A DNA stretch of 64,000 nucleotides from Novosphingobium umbonatum (lineage in GTDB: Bacteria > Pseudomonadota > Alphaproteobacteria > Sphingomonadales > Sphingomonadaceae), in contig NZ_SACO01000005.1 of the NCBI RefSeq assembly GCF_004005905.1, positions 124,001-188,000 of the forward strand, read 5' to 3'. Of the stretch, positions 20,487-29,787 are shown one piece after another (within the stretch, counting starts at the first letter, position 1; the number at the start of each line of letters is the position of its first letter). Position numbers and translations under genes: made by a program. The notes under the pieces are model-generated. The model saw only the letters and a program-made list of their open reading frames with translations, was not told where the DNA came from and did no database searches.

Positions 20487-21161
20487 TCAAACGTATTTGA
20501 GGCCTTCCTTCTCCAGACGCTCGCGCATGTTGTAAATGTCCAGACCCAGTACGCCAGCGGCCAGCTTTTCGCGCTTGGCGGCTTCATTGGCTTCGCGGGC
20601 CTGTGCCTTGGCCAGCACATCGGCGGCTTCCTCGCGGCGAACGACGCAAACGCCGTCATCATCGGCCACGATGACATCGCCGGGGTTTACCAACTGGCTG
20701 GCGCAGATCACGGGGACGTTGACCGAGCCGATGGTGTTTTTCACGGTGCCCTGAGCATAAACCGCCTTGGACCAGACGGGGAAGTTCATGTCGGTCAGGT
20801 CGCGCACGTCGCGCACACCGGCATCGATCACCAGACCACGGCAGCCGCGTGCCTGTGCGCTGGTGGCCAGCAGGTCGCCGAAATAGCCGTCTTCGCAAGG
20901 GGAGGTGGGGGCGAGCACGAGGATGTCGCCTTCTTTAAGCTGTTCGATGGCCACATGCACCATCCAGTTGTCGCCGGGGGCGGCGCTGATGGTGACGGCG
21001 CTGCCGGCGATGCGGGCGCGGGGATAGATGGGGCGCATATAGCTGGCCAGCAGGCCCTTGCGGCCTTGGGCTTCATGCACGGTGGCCACGCCAGCGGCGG
21101 CCAGGCCGTCGATCACATCAAGGGGCGCGCGTTCAATATTCTGGACAACAATGCCGGACAT
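20487..21161 (-). CDS. ligK: 4-carboxy-4-hydroxy-2-oxoadipate aldolase LigK
   Basis: A 224-residue class II aldolase of the RraA-like HMG/CHA family. It cleaves 4-carboxy-4-hydroxy-2-oxoadipate to pyruvate and oxaloacetate, the last step of the pathway. Visible: [15 protein letters not shown], the [11 protein letters not shown] segment and the metal/substrate motif [14 protein letters not shown] (about 109-122) with conserved Arg and Asp. GAGAGGA precedes the ATG. The reading frame stays open for 361 codons upstream, but that part runs antisense to the regulator gene and is not coding. It is the first gene of the minus-strand lig run and is divergent from ligR. Confidence 0.95.
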   Translation of the reverse strand: MSGIVVQNIERAPLDVIDGLAAAGVATVHEAQGRKGLLASYMRPIYPRARIAGSAVTISAAPGDNWMVHVAIEQLKEGDILVLAPTSPCEDGYFGDLLATSAQARGCRGLVIDAGVRDVRDLTDMNFPVWSKAVYAQGTVKNTIGSVNVPVICASQLVNPGDVIVADDDGVCVVRREEAADVLAKAQAREANEAAKREKLAAGVLGLDIYNMRERLEKEGLKYV

Positions 21162-21201
21162 GGGGAAATCCTCTCTTATCGGGGCAAAGGGGGAATGCGT
21201 G

Positions 21202-21261
21202 TTGGCATAGGGCATGGCCCTGCTCCTCGTCTCGCTCCAATGGGAACTTGGCATAGTGCAT
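21202..21261. promoter_or_regulatory. duplicated TTGGCATAGKGCAT motif in the ligK-ligR divergent promoter region
   Basis: TTGGCATAGGGCAT (21202-21215) and TTGGCATAGTGCAT (21248-21261) are direct repeats with 13 of 14 bases shared, 46 bases apart, in the 123-base gap between divergent ligK and ligR. Position and spacing suit binding by the LysR-type regulator encoded next door. The binding protein is inferred. Confidence 0.55.
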
Positions 21262-21284
21262 AAGTTTTTGCTAAGCGCTTTGGC

Positions 21285-22469
21285 ATGACCATGCTTGGAC
21301 CGGCTGACCGGCCGTTGAACATCCGCCATTTCGCCGCGCTGGCCGCCACGGTGCAGCATGGCAGCCTGACGCGCGCGGCAAGAGCCGTAAACCTGACCCA
21401 GCCCGCGCTGACACAGGCGATTGCGGGGCTGGAGGCCAGCCTTGGCGTCACTCTGTTTGAACGCAGCGCGCAGGGGATGTTGGCCACCGAACCGGCGCTG
21501 CTGATGGCTCCGCGCGCCGAAGCCGCGATTGCCCACATAGGCAGCCCGCGCGTGACGGGCACGCAATTGCGGGCGCTGTTGGCGCTGGCCCGTGCGGGCA
21601 GCTATGCGGGGGCGGCAGAGGCGACGGGCCTGTCCTCGGCCTCTTTGCATCGCGCGGTGGCCGATTTGCAGGTGGCGCTGGCGCAAAGGCTGGTGGACCG
21701 GCGCGGGCAGCATGTGACGCTGACACCAGCGGGGCAAAGGCGGGCGCGGGGCTTTGGCCTTGCCATGGCGGAATTGCGCGCTGGCCTTGCCGAAGTGGCG
21801 GCGTGGCAAGGCAAGGAAGCGGGTAGGGTGGTGATTGGCGCCATGCCTTTGTCCCGCGCGCGCTGGTTGCCGGAGGCGATTGCGCGCTTTGTGCAGCAAT
21901 ATCCCGCGATCGACGTGGCGGTGGTGGAAGGCAGCCATGTGGAGCTGGCTGGTCCGCTGCGTGATGGGGAAATCGATCTGATGCTGGGCGCCTTGCGCGA
22001 TGGGGCGGAGGCGGAAGGGCTGGCGCAGGAGCCGGTGTTTGACGATGTGCCGGTGCTGGTGATGCGGGCGGGCCATCCTTTGGAGCAGGCGGGGGATCTG
22101 AGTGCGGCTTTGGCCGATTATCCATGGATCCTGCCCGGATCGGAAACGCCCTTGCGCCGCCAGTGGGAGGCGATGATCCGCCATCTGGGCGCCGAGCCGC
22201 CGCGTGTGGCGATCGAATGCGGGTCCACCATCACCATCCGGCAATTGCTGCTGTCGGGCGATGGTTTGACCCTGCTCAGCCCCGCGCAGGTGGCGGTGGA
22301 ACTGGATGCAGGCGTGCTAGTGGCCCGCGCCTTGCCGGGGGCCTTTGCGCGCAGCATCGGCATTACCACGCGGGCGGGATGGCGGCCCACGCCAACGCAG
22401 ACGGGCTTGATCGCCCTGTTGCGCGAGGGCGGCGCGGCTTTGCGGCAGGAGAGGCTGGTGCGGGCTTGA
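21285..22469 (+). CDS. ligR: LysR-type regulator with two tandem N-terminal HTH domains, probable LigR
   Basis: A 394-residue regulator, about 90 residues longer than an ordinary LysR protein. Residues 11-70 form a LysR winged HTH ([20 protein letters not shown], then [17 protein letters not shown]). Residues 92-152 form a second one ([20 protein letters not shown], then [20 protein letters not shown]). A LysR substrate domain begins at about GRVVIGAMP. Divergent to ligK and upstream of ligJABC, it is the likely activator of both runs, as LigR is in SYK-6. Two ATGs lie three codons apart at the start; neither has a clear ribosome site. Confidence 0.85.
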   Translation: MTMLGPADRPLNIRHFAALAATVQHGSLTRAARAVNLTQPALTQAIAGLEASLGVTLFERSAQGMLATEPALLMAPRAEAAIAHIGSPRVTGTQLRALLALARAGSYAGAAEATGLSSASLHRAVADLQVALAQRLVDRRGQHVTLTPAGQRRARGFGLAMAELRAGLAEVAAWQGKEAGRVVIGAMPLSRARWLPEAIARFVQQYPAIDVAVVEGSHVELAGPLRDGEIDLMLGALRDGAEAEGLAQEPVFDDVPVLVMRAGHPLEQAGDLSAALADYPWILPGSETPLRRQWEAMIRHLGAEPPRVAIECGSTITIRQLLLSGDGLTLLSPAQVAVELDAGVLVARALPGAFARSIGITTRAGWRPTPTQTGLIALLREGGAALRQERLVRA

Positions 22470-22577
22470 GTTTTTCGCTCATCCTGAAAAGTATTTGTGA
22501 AAAATTATGGCTTGGGCCAGCTTTCGATTGGCGCGCTTTGTGCCTTTGGTCACAGGTCTCTCACCAAGGAGAGCAAT

Positions 22578-23408
22578 GTGGCGGATGCAATCACCCTGAT
22601 TGGCTATGGCGAGGCGGGCAGCACCTTTGCGCGTGCGGGCGATTGGGGGCAGGTGGCCTCCGGCAATCGCGGTACGCGGGTGTGGGATCTGCGGCCTGAA
22701 CGGCTGGAAGTGGCAGCGCAGGACGGGCTGACGCAGGCCAGCGATGCGGGTCATGCGCTCGATGGCGCCAATCTGGTGCTCAGTCTGGTCACAGCCGATT
22801 CCGCTTTGCCCGCCGCGCAGGATTATGCCGCGCTGTTGCCCAAGGGCGCGGTGTGGTGCGATGGCAATAGCGTGGCGCCCGACACCAAGCGCGAGGCGGC
22901 CAAGGCGGTGGAGGTGGCAGGCGCGCTCTATGTCGATATGGCCATTCTGGCGCCGGTCGATCCTGCGCGGTTGAACGTGCCTTTGCTGCTGGCTGGCAAG
23001 GCTGCGGCGCAGGCCGAGGCTTTGCTGCGCGCGGCAGGCTTTGCCAATATCCGCATCGTGGGTGATGAAGTGGGCCGCGCCAGTGCGATCAAGATGATCC
23101 GTTCTGTGATGGTCAAAGGCGTGGAAGCGCTGACCGCCGAGATGATGCTGGCCGCCCAAGCCGCCGGTGTGGTGGAGGAAGTGCTGGCCAGTCTGGACGC
23201 CAGCGAGAAGCCCAAGCCCTGGGGCCAAAAAGCCGCCTATAATATCGAGCGCATGGTGACCCACGGGCTACGCCGCGCCGCCGAAATGGAAGAATCCGTC
23301 AAGACGCTAAGCGGCCTTGGCGTGGAACCGATGATGACCAGCGGCACCGTGCTGCGCCAGCGTGATATGGCTGGGCGCAAGGACCGCTTGATCGAAACAC
23401 AGGAGTAA
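22578..23408 (+). CDS. NAD(P)-binding dehydrogenase with DUF1932 C-terminus
   Basis: A 276-residue protein of the 6-phosphogluconate/3-hydroxyisobutyrate dehydrogenase type. The Rossmann motif GYGEAG is at residues 9-14; the C-terminal half (EVGRASAIKMIRSVMVKGVEAL) is the DUF1932 all-helical domain, where the lysine equals the catalytic lysine of related enzymes. The start is GTG with AAGGAGAG upstream; an ATG two bases earlier is out of frame. It lies between ligR and ligJ with only six bases before ligJ, so it is expressed with ligJABC. Its reaction is not known to me; no step of the standard pathway is missing. Confidence 0.85.
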   Translation: MADAITLIGYGEAGSTFARAGDWGQVASGNRGTRVWDLRPERLEVAAQDGLTQASDAGHALDGANLVLSLVTADSALPAAQDYAALLPKGAVWCDGNSVAPDTKREAAKAVEVAGALYVDMAILAPVDPARLNVPLLLAGKAAAQAEALLRAAGFANIRIVGDEVGRASAIKMIRSVMVKGVEALTAEMMLAAQAAGVVEEVLASLDASEKPKPWGQKAAYNIERMVTHGLRRAAEMEESVKTLSGLGVEPMMTSGTVLRQRDMAGRKDRLIETQE

Positions 23409-23414
23409 GCCCGC

Positions 23415-24452
23415 GTGACCGAGAAGAAGAGCCTGATTATCGACTGCCACGGCCATTACACCGTGCTGCCCAAGGCGCATGATGCATGGCGCGACGAGCA
23501 GAAGGCCGCTTTCAAGGCTGGCGTGGCCGCGCCTGCCTATCCCGCCATCAGCGATGATGAAATCCGCGAGACGATCGAGGCCAACCAGTTGCGCCTGCTC
23601 AAGGAACGCGGCGCAGATATGACCATTTTCAGCCCCCGCGCCAGCGCCATGGCCCCGCATGTGGGCGACCAGAGCGTGGCGGTAAAGTGGGCGCAGGTCT
23701 GCAATGATCTGATTGGCCGCGTGGCCTCGCTCTACCCTGAAACCTTTGCGCCGGTCTGCATGTTGCCGCAGTCGCCCGAGGCGGACATGAGCAGCTCGAT
23801 TGCCGAGCTGGAGCGCTGCGTGACGCAGATGGGCTTTATCGGTTGCAACCTGAACCCCGATCCCAGCGGCGGCAAGTTCAGTTTCCCGCCGATGACCGAC
23901 GAATATTGGTTCCCCTTCTATGAAAAGATGGTGGAGCTGGACGTTCCGGCGATGATCCATGTGTCGGGCAGCTGCAACCCCGCGATGCACGCCACCGGCG
24001 CCTATTACATTGCCGCCGACACGATTGCCTTCATGCAATTGCTGGAAGGCGATCTGTTCAGCCGCTTCCCCACCTTGCGCTTCATCATTCCCCATGGCGG
24101 CGGCGCGGTGCCCTATCACTGGGGCCGTTATCGCGGTCTGGCCGATATGCTCAAAAAGCCGTCGCTCGACACGCATCTGATGAACAACATTTTCTTCGAC
24201 ACTTGCGTTTATCACCAGCCCGGCATCAACCTGCTGGCCGATGTGATCGACAACAAGAATATTCTGTTCGGCAGCGAGATGGTGGGTGCGGTGCGCGGCA
24301 TTGATCCCACCACCGGCTTCTATTTCGACGATACCAAGCGTTATGTCGATGCGCTGGATATTTCGGAAGCCGAGCGCCATGCCATCTTCGAAGGCAATGC
24401 CCGCCGCGTGTTCCCGCGTCTGGATGCTCAGTTGAAGGCTCGCGGTTTGTAA
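23415..24452 (+). CDS. ligJ: 4-oxalomesaconate hydratase LigJ
   Basis: A 345-residue amidohydrolase-superfamily hydratase that adds water to 4-oxalomesaconate to give 4-carboxy-4-hydroxy-2-oxoadipate. Visible: the metal site IIDCHGHYTVLP (8-19), the MIHVSGSCNP segment, RFIIPHGGGAVPYHWGRYRG (about 216-235) and the C-terminal FGSEMVGAVRGIDP. Length and motifs fit LigJ. The start is GTG, with AGGAG ten bases upstream inside the end of the dehydrogenase gene. A small hairpin separates it from ligA. Confidence 0.94.
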   Translation: MTEKKSLIIDCHGHYTVLPKAHDAWRDEQKAAFKAGVAAPAYPAISDDEIRETIEANQLRLLKERGADMTIFSPRASAMAPHVGDQSVAVKWAQVCNDLIGRVASLYPETFAPVCMLPQSPEADMSSSIAELERCVTQMGFIGCNLNPDPSGGKFSFPPMTDEYWFPFYEKMVELDVPAMIHVSGSCNPAMHATGAYYIAADTIAFMQLLEGDLFSRFPTLRFIIPHGGGAVPYHWGRYRGLADMLKKPSLDTHLMNNIFFDTCVYHQPGINLLADVIDNKNILFGSEMVGAVRGIDPTTGFYFDDTKRYVDALDISEAERHAIFEGNARRVFPRLDAQLKARGL

Positions 24453-24468
24453 GCTACACATACGATAG

Positions 24469-24490
24469 GGGCCGGTCACCATGCCGGCCC
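24469..24490 (+). other. stem-loop between ligJ and ligA
   Basis: GGGCCGG pairs with CCGGCCC around an eight-base loop, 29 bases before the ligA start. No strong T-run follows (TTGTTGCACC), so it is more likely an mRNA processing or stability hairpin than a full terminator. It could set the LigA/LigB level apart from LigJ. Confidence 0.45.
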
Positions 24491-24519
24491 TTGTTGCACC
24501 TGATTTTAGGAGAGGGACT

Positions 24520-25783
<1,264 letters not shown>

Positions 25784-25845
25784 TTTTACCAAGGGGCGGC
25801 CAGCGGGTCGCCCCGTTCTATCCAGGCAGAAGGACCTCTCCCCCC

Positions 25846-26796
25846 ATGCGTATCGCACTTGCTGGCGCTGGCGCCTTTGGCGAAAAGCACCTCGATGGTT
25901 TGAAGAACATCGAAGGCGTTGAAATCACCTCGATCATCAGCCGCCGTCTGGAACAGGCCGAGGCTGTGGCGCAGAAATATGGCGCCAAGCATTTTTCCGA
26001 GGATCTGGAAGACGCGCTGGCGCGTGACGATGTGGACGCGGTGATCCTTTGCACCCCCACCCAGATGCATGCCGCCCAAGCCATCGCCGCCATGAAGGCT
26101 GGCAAGCATGTGCAGGTGGAAATCCCGCTGGCCGATAGCTGGGCCGATGCGCAGGAAGTGCTGAAGGTTTCTCAGGAAACCGGCAAGACCTGCATGGTGG
26201 GCCACACCCGCCGCTTTAACCCCAGCCACCAATATGTGCATAACAAGATTGTGGCTGGCGAGTTCAACATCCAGCAGATGGATGTGCAGACCTATTTCTT
26301 CCGCCGCACCAATATGAACGCCAAGGGCGAGGCCCGTTCCTGGACGGACCACCTGCTGTGGCACCATGCCGCGCATACGGTGGACCTGTTCGCCTATCAG
26401 GCGGGCAAGATCGTGGCGGCCAATGCGATTGAAGGCCCGATCCATCCCGTGCTGGGCATTGCCATGGATATGTCGATCCAGTTGAAGGCCGAAAGCGGCG
26501 CGATCTGCACGCTCTCGCTGTCCTTCAACAATGATGGTCCGCTGGGCACTTTCTTCCGCTATATTGGCGACACTGCCACCTATATCGCCCGCTATGACGA
26601 TCTGGTGGATGGCCGCGAAAACGCGATCGACGTGTCGAAGGTGGATGTTTCCATGAACGGCATCGAATTGCAGGACCGCGAATTCATCGCAGCCATCCGC
26701 GAAGGCCGCGAGCCCAACTCGTCGGTGGCCAAGGTGCTCGATTGCTATCGCGTGCTGGGCGAGCTGGAAGTGCAGCTGGCGGCGTTTGGGAAGTAA
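25846..26796 (+). CDS. ligC: 4-carboxy-2-hydroxymuconate-6-semialdehyde dehydrogenase LigC
   Basis: A 316-residue Gfo/Idh/MocA-family NADP-dependent dehydrogenase. It oxidises the cyclic hemiacetal of the ring-cleavage product to 2-pyrone-4,6-dicarboxylate, the LigI substrate. Visible: Rossmann GAGAFGEKH (7-15), CTPTQMHAAQAIAAMKAGKHVQVEIP cofactor-binding region (residues about 68-94), and the GHTRRFNPSH and HHAAHTVDLF active-site segments. The length matches SYK-6 LigC within a residue or so. It is the last gene of the ligJABC run and is followed by repeats and a hairpin terminator. Confidence 0.96.
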   Translation: MRIALAGAGAFGEKHLDGLKNIEGVEITSIISRRLEQAEAVAQKYGAKHFSEDLEDALARDDVDAVILCTPTQMHAAQAIAAMKAGKHVQVEIPLADSWADAQEVLKVSQETGKTCMVGHTRRFNPSHQYVHNKIVAGEFNIQQMDVQTYFFRRTNMNAKGEARSWTDHLLWHHAAHTVDLFAYQAGKIVAANAIEGPIHPVLGIAMDMSIQLKAESGAICTLSLSFNNDGPLGTFFRYIGDTATYIARYDDLVDGRENAIDVSKVDVSMNGIELQDREFIAAIREGREPNSSVAKVLDCYRVLGELEVQLAAFGK

Positions 26797-26809
26797 GTAA
26801 GGGTTAGAT

Positions 26810-26868
26810 GCGAGGGGCGTTTAGATGCCGATTTCTCCAGAGAAATCGGTTGGTCCCTCGCGCTCCCA
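26810..26868 (+). repeat. intergenic palindromic repeat, copy G with nested hairpin
   Basis: Outer arms GCGAGGG and CCCTCGC match copies B and F, followed by GCTCCCAT. The usual four-base CGAG loop is replaced by about 38 bases holding a second perfect stem, CCGATTTCTC / GAGAAATCGG (26828-26849) around CA. Confidence 0.6.
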
Positions 26869-26916
26869 TTACTTGCTGGTGCCATGGTCATAACGTGGTG
26901 ATTGTTGCAGCCTCTA

Positions 26917-26967
26917 ATTTGAAAGCCTGCGGCGCTGTTTAAAGGCGCCGCAGGCTTTAATTCAAAT
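26917..26967. terminator. hairpin terminator downstream of ligC
   Basis: AGCCTGCGGCGC pairs with GCGCCGCAGGCT around nine bases; an outer ATTTGAA / TTCAAAT pairing adds seven more after a four-base bulge. It is weakly followed by T residues. The same stem sequence recurs at 53.2 kb. It sits between ligC and repeat copy D. Confidence 0.6.
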
Positions 26968-26980
26968 AGCGCCCTCTTTC

Positions 26981-27042
26981 CCCATCCAGCACAACCCCTT
27001 ATCGGGATTGCAAAGGGACGAGTCCCTTTGCCCGCCGGAGGC
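26981..27042 (-). repeat. intergenic palindromic repeat, copy D
   Basis: CCATCCAGCACAACCCC and TTATCGGGATT lead into arms GCAAAGGGA / TCCCTTTGC around CGAG, followed by CCGCCGGAGGC. It has the same frame as copy C but a different stem sequence. It ends 27 bases before the aldo/keto reductase gene. Confidence 0.8.
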
Positions 27043-27069
27043 AAAATTTTGCAAACCAAAGGAACCCCA

Positions 27070-28083
27070 ATGACCATCACCCACAAACGTGGCACCCGCA
27101 AACTAGGTGGCAAAGATGTGATGCCGGTCGGCCTTGGCTGCATGAATGTCAGCTGGGCCTATGCCGCCCCGCCGCCGCCCGAGGAATCGGCCAAGCTGCT
27201 GCATCTGGCGCTGGATCTGGGTTATAACCATCTGGATACGGCGCGGCTTTATGGCGGTGGCAGGAATGAGGAACTGATCGGCGCGACGCTGAAGGGCCGC
27301 CGCAACGAGTTCTTTCTGGCCAGCAAGATGGGGCTGATTGCCGATGGGCAGCGCCGCTATGTGGATTGCAAGCCGGAGACGATCCGCCGCGAGCTGGAGA
27401 TCAGTCTGAAGGCGCTGCAGACCGATCATATCGACCTCTATTACATGCACCGCCGCGACTTTACCGTGCCGATCGAGGAAAGCGCAGGCGCGATGGCGGA
27501 CCTGATCGCGGAGGGTAAGATCGGTGGCTATGGCCTGTCGGAAATGAGCGCAGAAACCTTGCGCAAGGCCCATGCGACCTGCCCGGTGACCGCGGTGCAG
27601 ACCGAATATTCACTCTGGACCCGCAACCCCGAGCTGGGCGTGTTGCAGGCTTGCGGTGAATTGGGTGTGGCGCTGGTGGCTTTCAGCCCGCTGGCGCGCG
27701 GGGTGCTGGCCAATGGGGTGCGCAATCCGGTAAAGCTGGAGGCGCAGGATTTACGTCGCACCCATCCGCGTTTCAACGCCGATAATTGGCCCAAGAATTT
27801 GGCGCTGGTGGATGCGTTTAACGCCATTGCCGAAAGGGAAGGGGCCAGCCCTGCGCAATTGTCGCTGGCTTGGGTGCTGTCGCGTGGTGACCATGTCCAT
27901 GTGATCCCCGGCACCACCAATCCGGACCACCTGCGCGAGAATATGGAATGCCCCGATTGGCGGCCCTCGGACAGCACGCTGGCGGAACTGGATGCCTTGA
28001 TCAACCAGCATACCGTGTCCGGCCCCCGCTATCCAGCCGCGATGCAGGCGACGATGGATACCGAAGAATTCCCCGCCGTTTGA
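27070..28083 (+). CDS. aldo/keto reductase
   Basis: A 337-residue NADPH-dependent oxidoreductase of the AKR fold. The catalytic tetrad is visible: Asp in HLDTA, Tyr in ARLYGGG, Lys in LASKMG and His in YYMHRRD. The C-terminal VIPGTTNPDHLREN is the usual cofactor-phosphate region. It resembles the AKR13-like group (tas/YajO-type). It follows the lig cluster on the same strand, but the 273-base gap with a terminator and two repeats suggests separate transcription. The substrate, possibly an aromatic aldehyde, is not known. Confidence 0.9.
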   Translation: MTITHKRGTRKLGGKDVMPVGLGCMNVSWAYAAPPPPEESAKLLHLALDLGYNHLDTARLYGGGRNEELIGATLKGRRNEFFLASKMGLIADGQRRYVDCKPETIRRELEISLKALQTDHIDLYYMHRRDFTVPIEESAGAMADLIAEGKIGGYGLSEMSAETLRKAHATCPVTAVQTEYSLWTRNPELGVLQACGELGVALVAFSPLARGVLANGVRNPVKLEAQDLRRTHPRFNADNWPKNLALVDAFNAIAEREGASPAQLSLAWVLSRGDHVHVIPGTTNPDHLRENMECPDWRPSDSTLAELDALINQHTVSGPRYPAAMQATMDTEEFPAV

Positions 28084-28090
28084 TCCGATA

Positions 28091-28129
28091 AAAAAGGCGC
28101 CCCTCCGATGATCGGAAGGGCGCCTTTTT
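28091..28129. terminator. bidirectional terminator between aldo/keto reductase and fur
   Basis: AAAAAGGCGCCC(C)TCCGAT pairs with ATCGGA(A)GGGCGCCTTTTT, with a single mismatch. It has a T-run on either strand, as expected between two convergent genes. Confidence 0.85.
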
Positions 28130-28148
28130 AGGCCGGTGGGTGGCCTGA

Positions 28149-28586
28149 TTACTTCTTGGGCGCAGCGCCCTCACGCTCCAGCTTGACCCCGAACAGTTCA
28201 AGCCGGTGGTCAACCAGACGATAGCCCAAACGTTCGGCAATCTGGCGCTGGAGGGCTTCGAGTTCGGGATCGACAAATTCGATCACATTGCCCGACTCCA
28301 CATCGATCAGATGGTCATGATGAGCTTCGGGTGCAGCTTCATAACGTGCGCGCCCATCGCCAAAGTCGTGGCGGTCCAGAATACCTGCTTCTTCGAACAG
28401 GCGCACGGTGCGATAGACCGTGGCAATGGAAATGCCCGGATCAATCGCCGAAGCGCGAGCGTGCAATTGGTCCACATCCGGATGGTCCGTGCTTTCGGAC
28501 AGCACTTTGGCGATCACGCGACGCTGTTCGGTGATGCGCAGGCCGCGCTGTTGGCACAGGGCTTCAATGTCGATGGATTGGTGCAC
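28149..28586 (-). CDS. fur: ferric uptake regulator family protein Fur
   Basis: A 145-residue metal-responsive repressor. The N-terminal winged helix (GLRITEQRRVIAKVLSES, then GISIATVYRTVRLFEEAGI as recognition helix) and the metal-binding HHDHLIDVESGNVIEF are visible. It lacks the CxxC structural zinc pair after HHDHL, as in many alphaproteobacterial Fur/Mur proteins, where the metal may be iron or manganese. The start is GTG with GCGGAAAC upstream. It is convergent with the aldo/keto reductase and lies downstream of mucR. Confidence 0.93.
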   Translation of the reverse strand: MHQSIDIEALCQQRGLRITEQRRVIAKVLSESTDHPDVDQLHARASAIDPGISIATVYRTVRLFEEAGILDRHDFGDGRARYEAAPEAHHDHLIDVESGNVIEFVDPELEALQRQIAERLGYRLVDHRLELFGVKLEREGAAPKK

Positions 28587-28687
28587 GGTGTTTCCGCTGG
28601 TTAGAAATACAATTGGCCCCGCCGGTTATGAACGCGGCGGGGCAAAACTGCAACTGCGGATATGAGGCCGCAATCTGGCTGCAAAGC

Positions 28688-29131
28688 TTAGGCGGCAGCC
28701 TTGGGCTTGCGACCGCGCTTGGCGCCGGGCTTGCGGCCCAGACCGATCGACTTGGCCAGTTCACGACGCTTTTCAGCGTAATTGGGGGCCACCATCGGAT
28801 AGTCGGCGGGCAGGTTCCAGCGCGCGCGATATTGTTCGGGCGTCAGATTGTAATGCGTCATCAGGTGACGCTTGAGCATCTTCAGCTTCTTGCCATCTTC
28901 GAGGCAGACGATGTGATCAGGCTTGATCGAAGCGCGGATCGACACGGCCGGTTCCGGCGCGACTTCAACGGGAGCGGCAACCTGACCCAGACCGGCCAGA
29001 GCACCATAGACGTTGGAAATGAGTGCTGCGATGTCTTCAACAGCAACGCTGTTGTTGCTGACATGTGCGGCCACAATGTCCGACGTCAGCGTGACAAGCG
29101 TCTCGTTCGAATCGTTCAAACTGTTATCCAT
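28688..29131 (-). CDS. MucR/Ros-family zinc-finger transcriptional regulator
   Basis: A 147-residue global regulator of the alphaproteobacterial MucR/Ros family. The zinc-finger region VCLEDGKKLKMLKRHLMTHYNLTPEQYRARWNLPADYPMVAPNYAEKR in residues about 75-125 carries the Cys, Asp/His ligand set. A basic tail (GRKPGAKRGRKPKAAA) suits binding to the minor groove of AT-rich DNA. The ATG of MDNSLNDSNE was chosen because family members begin near there; an upstream in-frame start would add 22 residues with no match. An AT-rich 180-base leader with inverted repeats precedes it. Confidence 0.93.
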   Translation of the reverse strand: MDNSLNDSNETLVTLTSDIVAAHVSNNSVAVEDIAALISNVYGALAGLGQVAAPVEVAPEPAVSIRASIKPDHIVCLEDGKKLKMLKRHLMTHYNLTPEQYRARWNLPADYPMVAPNYAEKRRELAKSIGLGRKPGAKRGRKPKAAA

Positions 29132-29279
29132 GGGAGTAAGCCTTTGATTGTTATTGACCCGATTATGCTTTTTTCTTGTGCTTGCGCTCTCGCCCACCTT
29201 CGGTAGCGCATGATCTCTATTGATCCTGTTTTACTGTTAATTCAAGTCCGCAAAGCAAAAATTTTTGAAGATCATCCAT

Positions 29280-29295
29280 GTGAATATTCATTCAC
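29280..29295. promoter_or_regulatory. inverted repeat in the AT-rich mucR upstream region
   Basis: GTGAAT-ATTC-ATTCAC is a perfect 16-base inverted repeat about 150 bases upstream of the mucR start, in AT-rich DNA. MucR proteins often control their own gene and bind AT-rich DNA. A role here is inferred. Confidence 0.35.
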
Positions 29296-29310
29296 ACGAA
29301 TATGGAGTGA

Positions 29311-29772
29311 TTATCCTGCGTCCAGTTTGCGTTCAAACGTGATGGCGTCGATCCGGCTGCCGTCAATTGCGCGATAATACTTGGGTCTAACCCCTATCTG
29401 GCGGAAACTATGCTTGCGATACAGAAATTCAGCAGGATTATTGCGCCGCATTTCGAGCAAAATTGTGCAAATCCCGCGATCTTCGGCCTTGGAAGTCGTT
29501 TTTTGCAGCAAAATGTCGCCTAAACCACGCCTGCGCCAATCTGGAGCAATGGCGAAAAGCAAAAGCTCGGCCTCGTCCAATACCTGTCGTAACAGGGCAA
29601 ATCCGGCGACTGTATCACCCGCTTGCGCTTCTTGTCCGTCGGGCGTGATCAGATGGTAATAGCAATTGCCCAGCAGCAAGGCGTTCTCGACCTGACCGCG
29701 ATTCCATGCCTCGCCGAAGGCAGGGTCGAAGGCGGCCTCCATAACGGCCATGATGCGATCTATGTCATCCAT
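29311..29772 (-). CDS. rimI: ribosomal-protein-alanine N-acetyltransferase RimI
   Basis: A 153-residue GNAT acetyltransferase. The acetyl-CoA loop RRRGLGD (about 79-85) and the following LLLEMRRNNPAEFLYRKHSFRQIG pattern are typical for RimI, which acetylates the N-terminus of ribosomal protein S18. It follows tsaB by 15 bases, the common tsaB-rimI pairing. Confidence 0.9.
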   Translation of the reverse strand: MDDIDRIMAVMEAAFDPAFGEAWNRGQVENALLLGNCYYHLITPDGQEAQAGDTVAGFALLRQVLDEAELLLFAIAPDWRRRGLGDILLQKTTSKAEDRGICTILLEMRRNNPAEFLYRKHSFRQIGVRPKYYRAIDGSRIDAITFERKLDAG

Positions 29773-29787
29773 GGGCGAAAGCTGGGC

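Noticed and set aside
21162..22244. A 361-codon N-terminal extension of LigK
   Set aside because: The frame is open, but this part overlaps ligR in antisense; LigK family length and the ribosome site place the start at [10 protein letters not shown].
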